A stretch of DNA of 64,000 nucleotides, from NCBI RefSeq assembly GCF_036885605.1, contig NZ_CP142523.1:558001-622000 (forward strand), in the 5' to 3' direction. The notes under the pieces were generated by a model. The model did not search any database. It worked only from the letters and a program-made list of their open reading frames with translations, and was not told where the DNA came from. Made by a program: the position numbers and the translations under genes. The stretch is from Janthinobacterium sp. TB1-E2 (GTDB lineage Bacteria > Pseudomonadota > Gammaproteobacteria > Burkholderiales > Burkholderiaceae_D). Position 1 is the first letter of the stretch; every line of letters begins with the position of its first letter. Below, one piece after another: positions 17,797 through 26,430 of the stretch.

Positions 17797-18108
17797 ATGG
17801 CAAACAAAACCCCCACCTTCCCCGGCGCACGCACGGGCCGCGGCCAAGTCCTGGCCGTGCTGCTGTCGAACCGCGACCAGTCCGGCGCCGAACCGCTGCA
17901 AGGCCGCGTCTCGCTGGCCGCCATCGTGAAAGCGCTTAAACGCAAATACCACTGGCCGATCGAGACGCACAGCTTTCCCGCCAACACGCAGGACGGCCGC
18001 GCCAGCTGGGCGACCGTCTACAGCTTGCCGGAAAAGGTGATTGAGACCGCGCTGGACAGCGGCGGCCGGGAGTGGCTGGAAAGCCGGGGAGTACCTGGGC
18101 GGCGCTGA
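17797..18108 (+). CDS. Small conserved-looking protein, possible winged-helix
   Basis: 103 residues. The middle (VSLAAIVKALKRKYHWPIETHSFPANTQDGRASWATVYSLP when read across) looks like a small DNA-binding helix-turn-helix of the type seen in phage-derived and ribosomal-adjacent proteins, but the match is only by pattern. Host-like GC content. Divergent from the gene at 17262-17636. Confidence 0.55.
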   Translation: MANKTPTFPGARTGRGQVLAVLLSNRDQSGAEPLQGRVSLAAIVKALKRKYHWPIETHSFPANTQDGRASWATVYSLPEKVIETALDSGGREWLESRGVPGRR

Positions 18109-18135
18109 GCGCGCCGCCTGCCTTGCTCGATCCCT

Positions 18136-18342
18136 TTATTCGAGCCGGAAGCCGACCTTGAGCGTGACCTGGAAATGCGCCACCTTGCCATCGACGATAT
18201 GGCCGCGCGACTCCGTCACTTCATACCAGTCCATATGCTTGACCGTCAGCGCCGCCTTGGCAATGGCATCGCGTATCGCCTGATCGCTGCTTTCGGTGGA
18301 CGTTCCCACCAGTTCGATCAGCTTGTAAGTGTGTGCGGACAT
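18136..18342 (-). CDS. Dodecin, flavin-binding protein
   Basis: 68 residues of the dodecin family, small proteins that form hollow dodecamers storing flavin or CoA. The family pattern is clear: YKLIELVGTSTESSDQAIRDAI, AALTVKHMDWYEVTE with the flavin-stacking Trp, RGHIVDGKVAHFQVTLKVGFRLE. Start ATG at 18342 (MSAHTYKL) is chosen over an in-frame ATG at 18396 by family length. Confidence 0.92.
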   Translation of the reverse strand: MSAHTYKLIELVGTSTESSDQAIRDAIAKAALTVKHMDWYEVTESRGHIVDGKVAHFQVTLKVGFRLE

Positions 18343-18476
18343 GATATTCCCCCAGATAGGCAAGCCAGACATCGGGAGCCTGCTTTGCGCAAGCACGTGC
18401 TCATCTTGCGCCTAAATGTGCTGATAGTCATTGCGCGGTGCAGCAATGCGCCGCGCATGCCGAGAGCTATCCTTTA

Positions 18477-19208
18477 TCAAATATCGACATAGCGAGGCAG
18501 CAAGTCCTGATCGACCAGGCGAATTTCAATGGCGTTGGCGATCTTCACGTGCTCGGGATTTTCATCAGAAAAAGGCTCGTCGGTGACGCTGACGATGATG
18601 GTGCCGATCTGCTGGTCTTTACCTTGCTCGCCCGTCGCCATGACGGGTACCAAGGCACGGGCTTCTGGCACTTGCTGGGTCGTCAGTACACGCGGCAGGT
18701 ACAACATCCAGCCAACACCTGGGCGATCCTTGAAGACTTGTTTTCTAAAATACTGATTACGTGCAACCGTAATCAATACCGGCCGTAGGGAATCCGCGAT
18801 AATGGACAGTAGCTCTTTTACGCCATCAATGCCGAGCCGTTTCGCGGCTTGACCGTGATCGCTGATCTCCAGACTCCGAGAGGGCCAGTCACTGTCGCTG
18901 AACCCGAGCGCAATACTCGCGCCATCACCGTCTCCGAGCTCGCCATTCCAGGCACTGAGATATCGGAATTTCTCACCCTTGAACTCGGCCTCGAGTACGG
19001 CTTCGGCTGCAGTGGTGAGTTCTCCCGAGGCATCGAAAACCGGATAAAGAAACGACTCTGCTTCTGTCTCCTGCGACAGAAACCAATTCTTTCCAAACGC
19101 CTCAGTTTTTTGCAAGAAGCGGATAATTGTCGCGATTTTTTGGACGGAAGGTCGGAACGCAATGGTTGGGTTCGCTGCATCGCGTTTGAACAAAGATTTT
19201 ATTATCAT
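18477..19208 (-). CDS. Imm52-like immunity protein
   Basis: About 243 residues, similar by pattern to Imm52: WFLSQETEAESFLYPVF, LSAWNGELGDGDGASIALGF, then a hydrophobic C-terminal half. It lies directly after the Tox-REase-5 gene on the same strand, the standard effector-immunity order, so it should neutralise that nuclease. ATG at 19208 lies 5 bp past the toxin stop; ATG at 19247 would overlap the toxin gene by 35 bp. GC is lower than flanking core genes, usual for polymorphic toxin cassettes. Confidence 0.75.
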   Translation of the reverse strand: MIIKSLFKRDAANPTIAFRPSVQKIATIIRFLQKTEAFGKNWFLSQETEAESFLYPVFDASGELTTAAEAVLEAEFKGEKFRYLSAWNGELGDGDGASIALGFSDSDWPSRSLEISDHGQAAKRLGIDGVKELLSIIADSLRPVLITVARNQYFRKQVFKDRPGVGWMLYLPRVLTTQQVPEARALVPVMATGEQGKDQQIGTIIVSVTDEPFSDENPEHVKIANAIEIRLVDQDLLPRYVDI

Positions 19209-19212
19209 AATA

Positions 19213-19800
19213 TTATGGAATGTAATAAGTAGTAATACCCAGTGCACTTAAATTGGGCAGCATGTGTTCATACGCGAGTGGCGTTTGAAAGTACCAGATT
19301 AGCGAGGCTGGTGGGTTATCCTTGACAATATTGGACTGGGCGGTGGCCTGTTTTAATACCATGTTCTGGAAAATACTTTTTTGAAAATCGTATTTAAGTT
19401 CACCGTTTGCTTTAAAAAACTGGTCATAATCGGCTTTTGCTTCCTGCAACAAGCACAAGCGGGATTGGAAGCCGTCAAAGTCCTTTCCTTCAAACACCCA
19501 TTCCATGCCAATCAGGAAGCCGGTAATCCGCGCTTGGTAGTCGCGTGCGGCTGGCGACATGCTGTGTGGAACAGCCATCAGCGTCCCCTTGTCTGGCGGG
19601 CACCGGCATCTTTCTTTGGTATCGCTTCGCGTCTCGGCACGCGCGAGGGGGGTGACGCGGGCGTCTTTTGCCTGTTCTGCCTCTTTTTTGCGTTTGCGCA
19701 ATGCATCGTCCGTGAGCACGGCACCTGCGGCGGCGACACCCAAGGCTAACAAAATTTTCTCCACGACTGCTGGTATTACCAATATCGGTAGCGCAGCCAT
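19213..19800 (-). CDS. Tox-REase-5 nuclease toxin, probable type VI secretion effector
   Basis: 195 residues. The N-terminal ~45 are hydrophobic (ILVIPAVVEKILLALGVAAAGAVL), then a charged linker and a restriction-endonuclease-fold domain. RCRCPPDKGT, ARDYQARITGF, GMEWVFEGKDFDGF, LLQEAKADYDQFF and PASLIWYFQTPLAYEHM fit the Tox-REase-5 family, with EAK as the catalytic E-x-K. Predicted to cut DNA in rival cells. It starts in a 1-bp overlap with the upstream gene and is followed by its immunity gene. Confidence 0.8.
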   Translation of the reverse strand: MAALPILVIPAVVEKILLALGVAAAGAVLTDDALRKRKKEAEQAKDARVTPLARAETRSDTKERCRCPPDKGTLMAVPHSMSPAARDYQARITGFLIGMEWVFEGKDFDGFQSRLCLLQEAKADYDQFFKANGELKYDFQKSIFQNMVLKQATAQSNIVKDNPPASLIWYFQTPLAYEHMLPNLSALGITTYYIP

Positions 19801-20147
19801 TAGTGCTCTCCTTCCAGTTTTTTATCCATCACCGCGATCAGTTCGTCGAACCTCTGTTCCGGCGTGGCGCCAGGCTTGCGCAGGTAGGCATCAACCAGCG
19901 GGTCGTCATGAATCCCAGGCGCGTCGGCCGCCAGATACATCAGATGTACGATATGTGGCGTGGACCTGAAATCGATTCGAATGGCGTACGTGTACGCAGC
20001 CAGCATGCGCTCGATCACGACCATGCGGCCTGGCTGGATTGCCATGTCGGCCCGCTTGGCCAAGAATTGGTCTGCTACTGCGATGACAAAATCTGTGGTG
20101 TCGCCGGTCTGCACTGCACGCCATTGCTCCTCGCTAAACGTCAGCAT
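19800..20147 (-). CDS. T6SS effector-cassette protein, unknown
   Basis: 115 residues between a DUF4123 remnant and the toxin. Not matched to a named domain; it starts FSEEQWRAVQTGDTTDFVIAV and looks all-helical. It overlaps both neighbours (14 bp upstream, 1 bp downstream). Genes in this slot in type VI cassettes often act as toxin chaperones or loaders; that role is inference. Confidence 0.7.
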   Translation of the reverse strand: MLTFSEEQWRAVQTGDTTDFVIAVADQFLAKRADMAIQPGRMVVIERMLAAYTYAIRIDFRSTPHIVHLMYLAADAPGIHDDPLVDAYLRKPGATPEQRFDELIAVMDKKLEGEH

Positions 20148-20508
20148 TGCGCCTCCCTATGATTGCCCGCTTGCCGTCGAGCAGCAAGTGCCATTCATGA
20201 ATGTGGCCAAACATCGCCTCGCGCTGTGCCGGCTCAAATATTTGTGCCAGCTTCACCAGCACGCGCGGATCCCAAAAGCGAAGCAGCGCTGCGCGGCCAT
20301 CCGGTAGCCGTGTTTCCAGGTGTAGTTGCAGCAACTGCGCCAGGCCGCCGAGGTCCTGTACGGCGAACAGCCAGGTAACGGAAGGTGCTTCTTGCTCCAG
20401 TGCGGCCAGATCTTCAAGAAAAGAAGGCGCTGCTCCCGCCACGTCGACCAACCAGGGGCCTGCATGCGCGAGCGCAGCGTCGGATGTGCCGGTGAACAGC
20501 GGGTAAAG
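20134..20508 (-). pseudogene. DUF4123 (T6SS effector adaptor), 5'-truncated
   Basis: The reading frame from LYPLFTGTSDAALAHAGPWL through PSFLEDLAALEQEAPSVTWL, LLRFWDPRVLVKLAQIF and FGHIHEWHLLL matches the C-terminal part of DUF4123 proteins, which load effectors onto VgrG. Upstream of about 20,508 the frame enters unrelated sequence and soon meets a stop, and no ATG is present. The vgrG gene expected before it is also missing. The 5' part was lost where the AlpA relic now abuts. Confidence 0.8.
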
Positions 20509-20643
20509 GCTTTGGGAACTTGGATTCTCTGACCCAGCGCCAGATTGTCACTGGACTGACTGGAGTAATCCTGGTTTTGCCGGACGATTGCCAGTTGCAG
20601 GAGTGCTGGCTAGTTCGGAAATTCTGATGACTTTGCGTGACAT
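20504..20643 (-). pseudogene. AlpA-type regulator/excisionase relic, frameshifted and truncated
   Basis: From an ATG at 20643 with a GAGGTGGG ribosome site, the protein reads MSRKVIRISELASTPATGNR, then PAKPGLLQSVQ and stops. One base earlier in frame, the next segment reads SPVTIWRWVRESKFPKP. Together they match the AlpA family layout GLLPVSPxTIWRWVRxxxFPKP, so one C is missing near 20,565-20,570. The homology ends at FPKP, where the DUF4123 remnant begins. AlpA genes activate integrase/excision in genomic islands. Confidence 0.75.
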
Positions 20644-20895
20644 TGCCCACCTCATAAAAATTCGCTATAGCGTCGGATACGCCGCGATGAGAGGAACTAT
20701 CGCTGTTTGGATCGTTGATCGAAAGATGGCCGACCGGCCGGAGGTATATGCTACCGGCGGACTGTATGAATTATTTTTATCGTCTCTCTAACCGCTCACC
20801 ATTCGGTAAAGTACAGTAAACCATTAGAGACCGAGCAACTACACCGGTCGTACGGTACCTTGCTGGGGGTAATTTCAATCATTAACAGCTCAACT

Positions 20896-22254
20896 ATGAC
20901 GAAGACAACCATTTTTTTTTCGTGGCAATCGGACAGAGAGTCGCGAACCGGCCGAAGCCTCATCGAGAAAGCACTCGAGCGTGCCATTTCGAAAATCTCA
21001 AAAGACATAAACATGTTCGAACCTGAGCGAGATCGTCCAAGATTGGAGCTCGATCGCGACACGAGAAATGTGGCCGGATCCCCACCCATTGTGGAAACAA
21101 TCCTTAGAAAGATAGATGCTGCGGCTGTCTTTGTTCCCGATCTGACCTTTGTTGGGACCAGAAGCGACAGTCGTCCAACGCCAAATCCGAACGTCTTAAT
21201 CGAATACGGATGGGCTCTTAAAGCTCTCGGGCATAGCCGCATTGTTGGAGTAATGAACACCGCATATGGCGAACCAAGTGGCGAAAACATGCCTTTTGAT
21301 CTACGTCACCAACGAAATCCAATTACATATTTTTGCCCGGAAGGGGCGGGTGACGATGTTAAAGCGAAAGCGCGGGACTCGCTCGCAAGGGACTTTGAGA
21401 ATGCGCTTCGAACGGTGTTTAGCAGCAAGCAATACAAAGAGTTTTTGCCGGGTGAGATTCCTACGCGATTGAATCGCCTTCTTGCACAGGTTAATGCGGA
21501 TCGTTATGACGCAGTTCGTCCGTCTCACGTTGCTCAGATGCTCGGTCAAGATCACACAGTAGAAGTTGAAGATTGGTTTCTTGGCAAGAAGGCTCCGACA
21601 TTCACCAATCTATTGGATATTGCCGAATTATTCGGAGTTGAAGCTAAATGGTTGCAGCATGGAGATGGGCATATTTATTCAGTTGAGTTTGAAGAACTGC
21701 CGAGGAATCCGGGCGAGGCTGCAGATCTATTGTTGAATTGGAAAGATGAGGAAGACCAATTGCAAGCGCTACATTTGATTCGGGAAATGGATGACGTTGG
21801 CGGTTTGTATATTGTGAAGGAATCCAAGCGTGATCACTTTCAAATTTATCATACCCCCATTCATGTCTCAGAGGTGATTGGTGCTTCTGGCGAGGCAGAT
21901 TTGATGTCGCTTTTCGTTACGTTGGAGCTCCTTTACAAACGGCGCAGTGCAGGGCGATTCGAGATTCGTATCGTCGGGCACCAATTGACGCGAGAAGATA
22001 TGTCTTTATTGGTGGAAGGAAATACCAACCCAAGGTTGTTTCTCCGAAAAGGGCGATCTACGTGGTGGGAGGATATCTGGGACCGGGAAATGAACGGAAA
22101 CGATTACTGGTCAGGTTATCACCCATTGCGAGATAGAATCGAACGGGCCATTGCTACGAGCACATATCTTACGAAGTGGCGAGAAAATATTCAAAGTGGG
22201 TTATTAACGGCCGCCCCACGGATGGCATCACGCAGTGTAACGTCCGTTGATTGA
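20896..22254 (+). CDS. TIR-like effector fused to an Xre helix-turn-helix and a C-terminal unknown domain
   Basis: About 452 residues. Residues 1-150 form a TIR-like nucleotide-binding fold: KTTIFFSWQSDRESRTGRSL, AGSPPIVETILRKIDAAAVFV, and NPNVLIEYGWALKALG with the candidate catalytic Glu. Residues ~195-250 (RPSHVAQMLG, VEVEDWFLGKKAPTFTNLLDIAELFGV) look like a Cro/Xre helix-turn-helix. The last ~180 residues are unrecognised. TIR enzymes in bacteria degrade NAD+ or make signalling nucleotides during phage defence. ATG at 20896 is preferred over a TTG at 20860. GC is well below the host average. No partner gene is adjacent, so it may act alone. Confidence 0.7.
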   Translation: MTKTTIFFSWQSDRESRTGRSLIEKALERAISKISKDINMFEPERDRPRLELDRDTRNVAGSPPIVETILRKIDAAAVFVPDLTFVGTRSDSRPTPNPNVLIEYGWALKALGHSRIVGVMNTAYGEPSGENMPFDLRHQRNPITYFCPEGAGDDVKAKARDSLARDFENALRTVFSSKQYKEFLPGEIPTRLNRLLAQVNADRYDAVRPSHVAQMLGQDHTVEVEDWFLGKKAPTFTNLLDIAELFGVEAKWLQHGDGHIYSVEFEELPRNPGEAADLLLNWKDEEDQLQALHLIREMDDVGGLYIVKESKRDHFQIYHTPIHVSEVIGASGEADLMSLFVTLELLYKRRSAGRFEIRIVGHQLTREDMSLLVEGNTNPRLFLRKGRSTWWEDIWDREMNGNDYWSGYHPLRDRIERAIATSTYLTKWRENIQSGLLTAAPRMASRSVTSVD

Positions 22255-22390
22255 GCCGTGTCTGACTGCGGATCAGTTATCCTATGCCAGAGGGGATCGC
22301 CATCGCTACATATAATCTGCAATTCACATGTCCAGTGACTTCTCAGTGACGGTTTAAAAATTTCATAGCAACTTTCGGGTCAAAGCATCT

Positions 22391-22785
22391 TTGATGTTCT
22401 GGAGCGCACCGCTGTTGCCAAAGCAAGCGAAGACGGGAAGACCTCGCAAGACAGATTTGCGCACGGTGATCGATGCGCTGCGTTACATGGTACGGTCCGG
22501 ATGTGAGCGGCGCATGCTGTTTCGTACCCTTCATGACTTGGCTCTGATGCTTGATCGCTTGTGCAATGAGCGGGAGGTATTGCCGAGTGCCGGTATTGTT
22601 GATAGCCAGAGCGTGAAGGCGCCAGAGGCACGAACGCGAGGCTATGACGCCAACAAGAAACTCAGCGGGCGCAAACGCCATATCTCAGTCGACACGGATG
22701 GCCGCTTGCTAGCGATGAACCTGACGCCAGCCGACATTGCCGACTCCACTGGTACGCAAATGGTGCTCGATGGCTGGGATCGACG
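22391..22785 (+). pseudogene. IS5-family transposase remnant
   Basis: KTGRPRKTDLRTVIDALRYM, MLFRTLHDLALMLDR, GIVDSQSVKAPEARTRGYDA, LSGRKRHISVDTDGRLLAMN and LTPADIADSTGTQMVLDGW match an IS5-type transposase, but between RSGCE and RRMLF the usual Trp-rich stretch is missing and the protein breaks off after MVLDGW. No terminal repeats are seen. The 3' side runs straight into an opposite-strand integrase relic at about 22,785-22,815. Inactive. Confidence 0.8.
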
Positions 22786-22799
22786 GGCAAGATTAGTGC

Positions 22800-23014
22800 T
22801 AGTATTTTGCGTGCTTCACCCCTACGAGACCGCGCTTGGGCGAGTGAGCGAGGGCCAAGGTCTTCTGCTTGCCGTTGAATCTATAGTTCATACGCTAGCA
22901 CTTCGACGTCGCTGTGACCAGCAAGCACATGCCACCCCCGTTGCTGAGTTTGTCGCCGGCGCGTGCGCCGCTGTGCTTCACCAGCCGGATGGCCGTATCG
23001 GTTAATGCGATTGC
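22800..23014 (-). pseudogene. Tyrosine integrase N-terminal relic (DUF4102 type)
   Basis: On the minus strand the sequence reads AIALTDTAIRLVKHSGARAG, DKLSNGGGMCLLVTATSKC, stop, RMNYRFNGKQKTLALA. This is the arm-binding N-terminus of island integrases (LTDTAIRxxKP, KLSDGGGLYLLV, WRMNYRF). The stop TAG sits where a conserved Trp (TGG) is expected, the start codon is lost (ATC at the expected position), and the gene ends at the IS5 remnant. It lies just downstream of a tRNA-type terminator, as expected for an older integration. Confidence 0.75.
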
Positions 23015-23118
23015 TTCGCCTCTGTTGATATGCTGATTTTCGCTAACGGCTGATACCAACATAAATCCCATCTTTTTGTTGGTATCTTATGTTATGGCAT
23101 AACTTGGCGTGAAACAAC

Positions 23119-23149
23119 AAAAAACCCGCGTCACCTAAGGCGAGCGGGC
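23119..23149 (-). terminator. Terminator downstream of the tRNA-Thr fragment
   Basis: Read on the minus strand, a CCCGC stem pairs with GCGGG and is followed by six T (A-run at 23,119-23,124). It lies 35 bp after the tRNA 3' end, where a tRNA terminator would be, which suggests this stretch came with the tRNA flank. Confidence 0.6.
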
Positions 23150-23184
23150 TTTGAGACTGCATGATACAGGGTAAAACATGTTCT

Positions 23185-23234
23185 TGGTGCCGACTGCCGG
23201 TTTCGAACTGGCCACCTGATGATTACAAATCATC
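23185..23234 (-). repeat. tRNA-Thr(TGT) 3' half: attachment-site remnant
   Basis: On the minus strand this reads an anticodon arm GATGA-TTTGTAA-TCATC (anticodon TGT), a variable loop, a T-arm with GGTTCGAA-like core (CCAGTTCGAAACCGG), acceptor strand GTCGGCA and encoded CCA. The bases before the anticodon arm do not form a D-arm or 5' acceptor strand, so this is not a whole tRNA gene. Half-tRNA copies of this size next to an integrase gene are attL/attR sites. The integrase at 23,402 starts 167 bp away. Confidence 0.8.
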
Positions 23235-24135
23235 GCAAGTCGGTATTCAGGAATGTTGAAGGTTGTTGAAAATTTCAAGGATATTCTTATAAATCAAAAG
23301 CTTACGTGATTTTCATTTTTATTTTATGCAGATGACTGTTGATCGTTATGCTACCATTTGGGTTACATGGCGGTTACACAGCACGTCTTTTTGAGGTAAT
23401 AGTGAAAAAAATAAAGTTCGCGGCGGGTAGGGTAGAGGAGTTCGCCTGTGAGGTGGGAAAAAGTCAGTCATTCCTTTGGGATACCGCTTCACCAGGCCTC
23501 GGTTTGCGGGTGACTTCGAAGGGCGCAAAGTCCTATATTTTTCAGGGTAAGCTGGACGGCGCCACCATCCGGCTGACGATCGGTGATCCTCGTACATGGG
23601 ACATTGCCAAGGCCCAGGCCGAAGCACGGCGCCTCAAGGTCCTGCTCGATAACGGGCAGGATCCACGAAAGGTGCGGGAAGATGCGCTTGCTGCAGAGCG
23701 CGACGCGCGCGCAATGCAGGAAGCTGCCGTTGTGGCTGAACAGGAAAAGCAGCTGCGGGAGTCCGTGACCCTGGGCCGCGTCTGGCCTGAATACATTGCC
23801 GATCGCATTGCCACGCGAGAAGCAGGCTGGTCAGAACATCATATTGCCGCGCATCGAAAGATCATTCAGGATGGCGGCCAGCCTCGGAAACGCAGTCCGG
23901 CGCTGACGAAAGCCGGTCCGCTCTGGTCCTTGTCCTCGCTCCGCCTCATCGATCTGACAAACGAGCGCGTTGAAGCCTGGGCGCGAGAGGAAGCAAAGAC
24001 CCGTCCATCCAGCGCACGGCTGGCATGGCGACTGCTCAAGGCCTTCATGAACTGGTGCGCTTCGCACAAGACGTATTCGAGCATAGTCACTAGCAATCTG
24101 ATCTTGCCCCAATATAACCAGACACAGCCAATCGT

Positions 24136-25047
24136 TTAGTTAGCGCCGCTTTCCTGAGCCCGGCGCGCCAGCTCCCTCCTGAACATGCGAGGCGATTTCC
24201 ATTTCAGCGACGAATGCGGATGGACCTCGTTGAAGTGCATAAAGGCGTCTGGCAGTTGAGCCAGAACGATTTCTGCGCTGCTGCGGTCCATCAAGTTCAC
24301 GTAGTCCCGTTTAAACGTGTTCACGAAGCTCTCGGCCATGCCGTTCGACTGCGGGCTGCATACCGGTGTATGCACCGGTTCAATCCCAAGTGCGCGCACC
24401 AGCGCGTGCGTTTCATGGGCTCGATAGGCGCCGCCGTTGTCGCTCAAGAATTCCAGCCGGGTCGAGCCGACGCTGGCCTGGCCGAATCTTGTCTCGACCG
24501 CTTCCACCAGCATGTCGCGCACGGGCTCGCCAGGCAGGCCACGTTCGGCCCACGCACGCCAGGCAATGATTTCTCGGTCACAGCAATCCTTCATGAACAC
24601 ACCGGTCACCACTTCGCCGTTGTCGCAGGCGATCTCGAAGCCGTCCGAGCACCAGCGCTGATTGGGTTCGTCCACCGCCACCGCGCCATTGTGCACGCGG
24701 CTGCTCACTGGGCGTTTCGGCGCCTTGGGTAGCAGCAGACTGTTCGCCTTCATCACGCGATAAAACCGCTTGTGATTGATTGCTGGCAAGCCCATCAAGG
24801 CGCGCGTGCGGTTGACCAGAGCGCCAGCCCGGCGGTAGCCATAGGTCGGCAGCGCTGTAATCTCGGCGCGCACGGCGTCGACCAGGATGGCGTCGGTAGG
24901 TTGGTGGAACGTCTGAGTGGTACGCCCGTCGATCCAGTCCGCGGGACGAACCAGCAACTGGGCTACGTGTGAGCGCGCTACGCCAAGGGCAGAGCAGACC
25001 GGCTTCACTGGTCGTCCTTGCCCGACAAGGGCGAGCGCGCAATCCAC
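24136..25047 (-). CDS. IS3-family transposase OrfB (DDE integrase core)
   Basis: 303-residue frame with the retroviral-type integrase fold: [19 protein letters not shown] (first Asp), [20 protein letters not shown] (second Asp), [20 protein letters not shown] (catalytic Glu) and [14 protein letters not shown]. It is in the -1 frame relative to OrfA, starting at the A7G run (25048-25054 on the plus strand), so it is normally made as an OrfAB fusion by ribosomal slippage. Confidence 0.9.
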   Translation of the reverse strand: MDCALALVGQGRPVKPVCSALGVARSHVAQLLVRPADWIDGRTTQTFHQPTDAILVDAVRAEITALPTYGYRRAGALVNRTRALMGLPAINHKRFYRVMKANSLLLPKAPKRPVSSRVHNGAVAVDEPNQRWCSDGFEIACDNGEVVTGVFMKDCCDREIIAWRAWAERGLPGEPVRDMLVEAVETRFGQASVGSTRLEFLSDNGGAYRAHETHALVRALGIEPVHTPVCSPQSNGMAESFVNTFKRDYVNLMDRSSAEIVLAQLPDAFMHFNEVHPHSSLKWKSPRMFRRELARRAQESGAN

Positions 25048-25394
25048 TTTTTTTCGCGAGCAAACTCGACGGCCTCCTTCAGGATTTCCGCCTCCATCGT
25101 CTTCTTGCCGAGCATGCGCTGCAACTGGGCTATCTGCGCGCGTGCAGCGGCCAGTTCGCTCGCTGGTACCACCGATTCGCCAGCAGTGACCGCCGTTAGC
25201 GCGCCTTCCCGTTCGAGCTTACGCCAGTTGAACAACTGGCTTGCACCGACGCCGTGCTTGCGAGCGACCAGCGACACGTTCATGCCTGGCTCGTAAGTCT
25301 CGCGCACCAGCGCCGCTTTTTCCTCGGCAGACCAGCGCCTGCGGCGCTCCTGGCCCACCGTCACCACCTCGATTGTTTGCTTGTTCCTAGTCAT
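25005..25394 (-). CDS. IS3-family transposase OrfA (helix-turn-helix)
   Basis: About 129 residues. [41 protein letters not shown] is the terminal-repeat-binding helix-turn-helix, followed by a leucine-rich stretch ([20 protein letters not shown]) for oligomerisation. A slippery A7G near its 3' end leads into OrfB. Confidence 0.88.
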   Translation of the reverse strand: MTRNKQTIEVVTVGQERRRRWSAEEKAALVRETYEPGMNVSLVARKHGVGASQLFNWRKLEREGALTAVTAGESVVPASELAAARAQIAQLQRMLGKKTMEAEILKEAVEFAREKKWIARSPLSGKDDQ

Positions 25395-26430
25395 ATGCAC
25401 AGTCCTATTCCTATCCGTAAGAATAACGCATAGGCTGTGTCTGGTGAATCAAGGGGCTATTTCAAATCCGACAAAGAGCGCGCGAGTGCGCGAGAGCCTG
25501 GGTAAAGAGAAGCGGCGCCATGACGTTCTCCAACGCGAGATGCTGGAGTCATGGTTCAGCGCAGTGCGCAAGATCGGAAACCCGGTAATTGCCGCCTATC
25601 TGCAAGTTCTGCTGCTCACCGGCGCCAGGCGCGAGGAGCTCGCGGCACTGAAGTGGGCGGACGTGAATTTCCAGTGGGGCAGTATCAAACTGTCCGACAA
25701 GGTCGAGGATTTTCGGATGGTCCCGCTGACTCCTTTCGTTGCTCAGCTCCTGGCCAACCTGCCGCGCAGGAATGCCTTTGTTTTCTCCAGTCCAGCCTCC
25801 GCATCAGGACATATCGCAGAGCCGCGAATCGCGCATAACGAGGCCGTCGCGGTGGCAAATTTGCCGCAGCTTACCCTACATGGCCTGCGACGCTCATTTG
25901 CCACATTAAGCGAGTGGATCGAAATGCCGAATGGCATCGCCGCGCAGATTCAAGGACACGCGCCGCAAGGGGTGCGCGAGCAAAATTACATTCGCCGGCC
26001 GCTTGACCTGCTTCGTGTCTGGCACGCGAAGATTGAAGTTTGGATTCTTGAGCAGGCGTGTGTCGAGTCGGTATCTTTGCCAGCATTACTGCGCGTTGTG
26101 GGCGTTTAGTCGGGTAGTGGGTGGCGCTTGCAGCGTTGTATATGTCCGTCCAAGCATTCCTAGGTGGACGTTACGGCGAGTTGACCGTACATCCCTGTGA
26201 CTGTTTTAAATTGCTACTATGGGCTTTTCCGAGGGCATGGGGGAAAATGAAGTGGTGGACTAGAAAAAGAGGTCAACTGCTTCTCACTTTGAATAAAGCC
26301 AATTTCAATTCTGTTCAGAAGTGTTCAATCGCACAAGCCACTTTTCAAAAGCCTGGCTAGTATCAGCATTTACTCCGCGTCACCGAAGCCACCAGACGCA
26401 ATCCGGCTCGCGATATTCTTTTGCTGCTGC

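Larger units (their letters stand above)
24099..25464 (-). mobile_element. IS3-family insertion sequence (IS2-like), complete
   Basis: Ends are imperfect inverted repeats: TGATCTTGCCCC...ACCAGACACAGCC on the left and, reversed, TGAAATAGCCCC...ACCAGACACAGCC on the right. The 4-bp sequence AATC lies directly on both sides (24095-24098 and 25465-25468), a target duplication. The 1,366-bp element carries two overlapping transposase ORFs on the minus strand. Confidence 0.9.
23402..26109 (+). pseudogene. Island tyrosine integrase interrupted by an IS3-family element
   Basis: Two parts, 23402-24098 and 25469-26109, join in frame at TSN-PTKSARV once the insertion and one target copy are removed, giving about 445 residues. 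The start is GTG at 23402 with GAGG 5 bp upstream. The N-part has the DUF4102 arm domain (FLWDTASPGLGLRVTSKGAK, YIFQGKLDG). The C-part holds all catalytic residues: Arg in LTGARREELAALKW, HGLRRS, His in IQGHAP and Tyr in QNYIRRP. It lies next to the tRNA-Thr att fragment, its probable target. Inactive as it stands, but the insertion looks recent because nothing else is broken. Confidence 0.85.

Noticed and set aside
20588..20791. 67-codon plus-strand ORF between the AlpA relic and the TIR-like gene
   Set aside because: It overlaps the better supported AlpA relic on the other strand and has no ribosome site or protein-like composition.
23185..23234. A functional tRNA-Thr gene
   Set aside because: Only the anticodon arm, T-arm and 3' acceptor strand are present; no D-arm or matching 5' acceptor strand precedes them.
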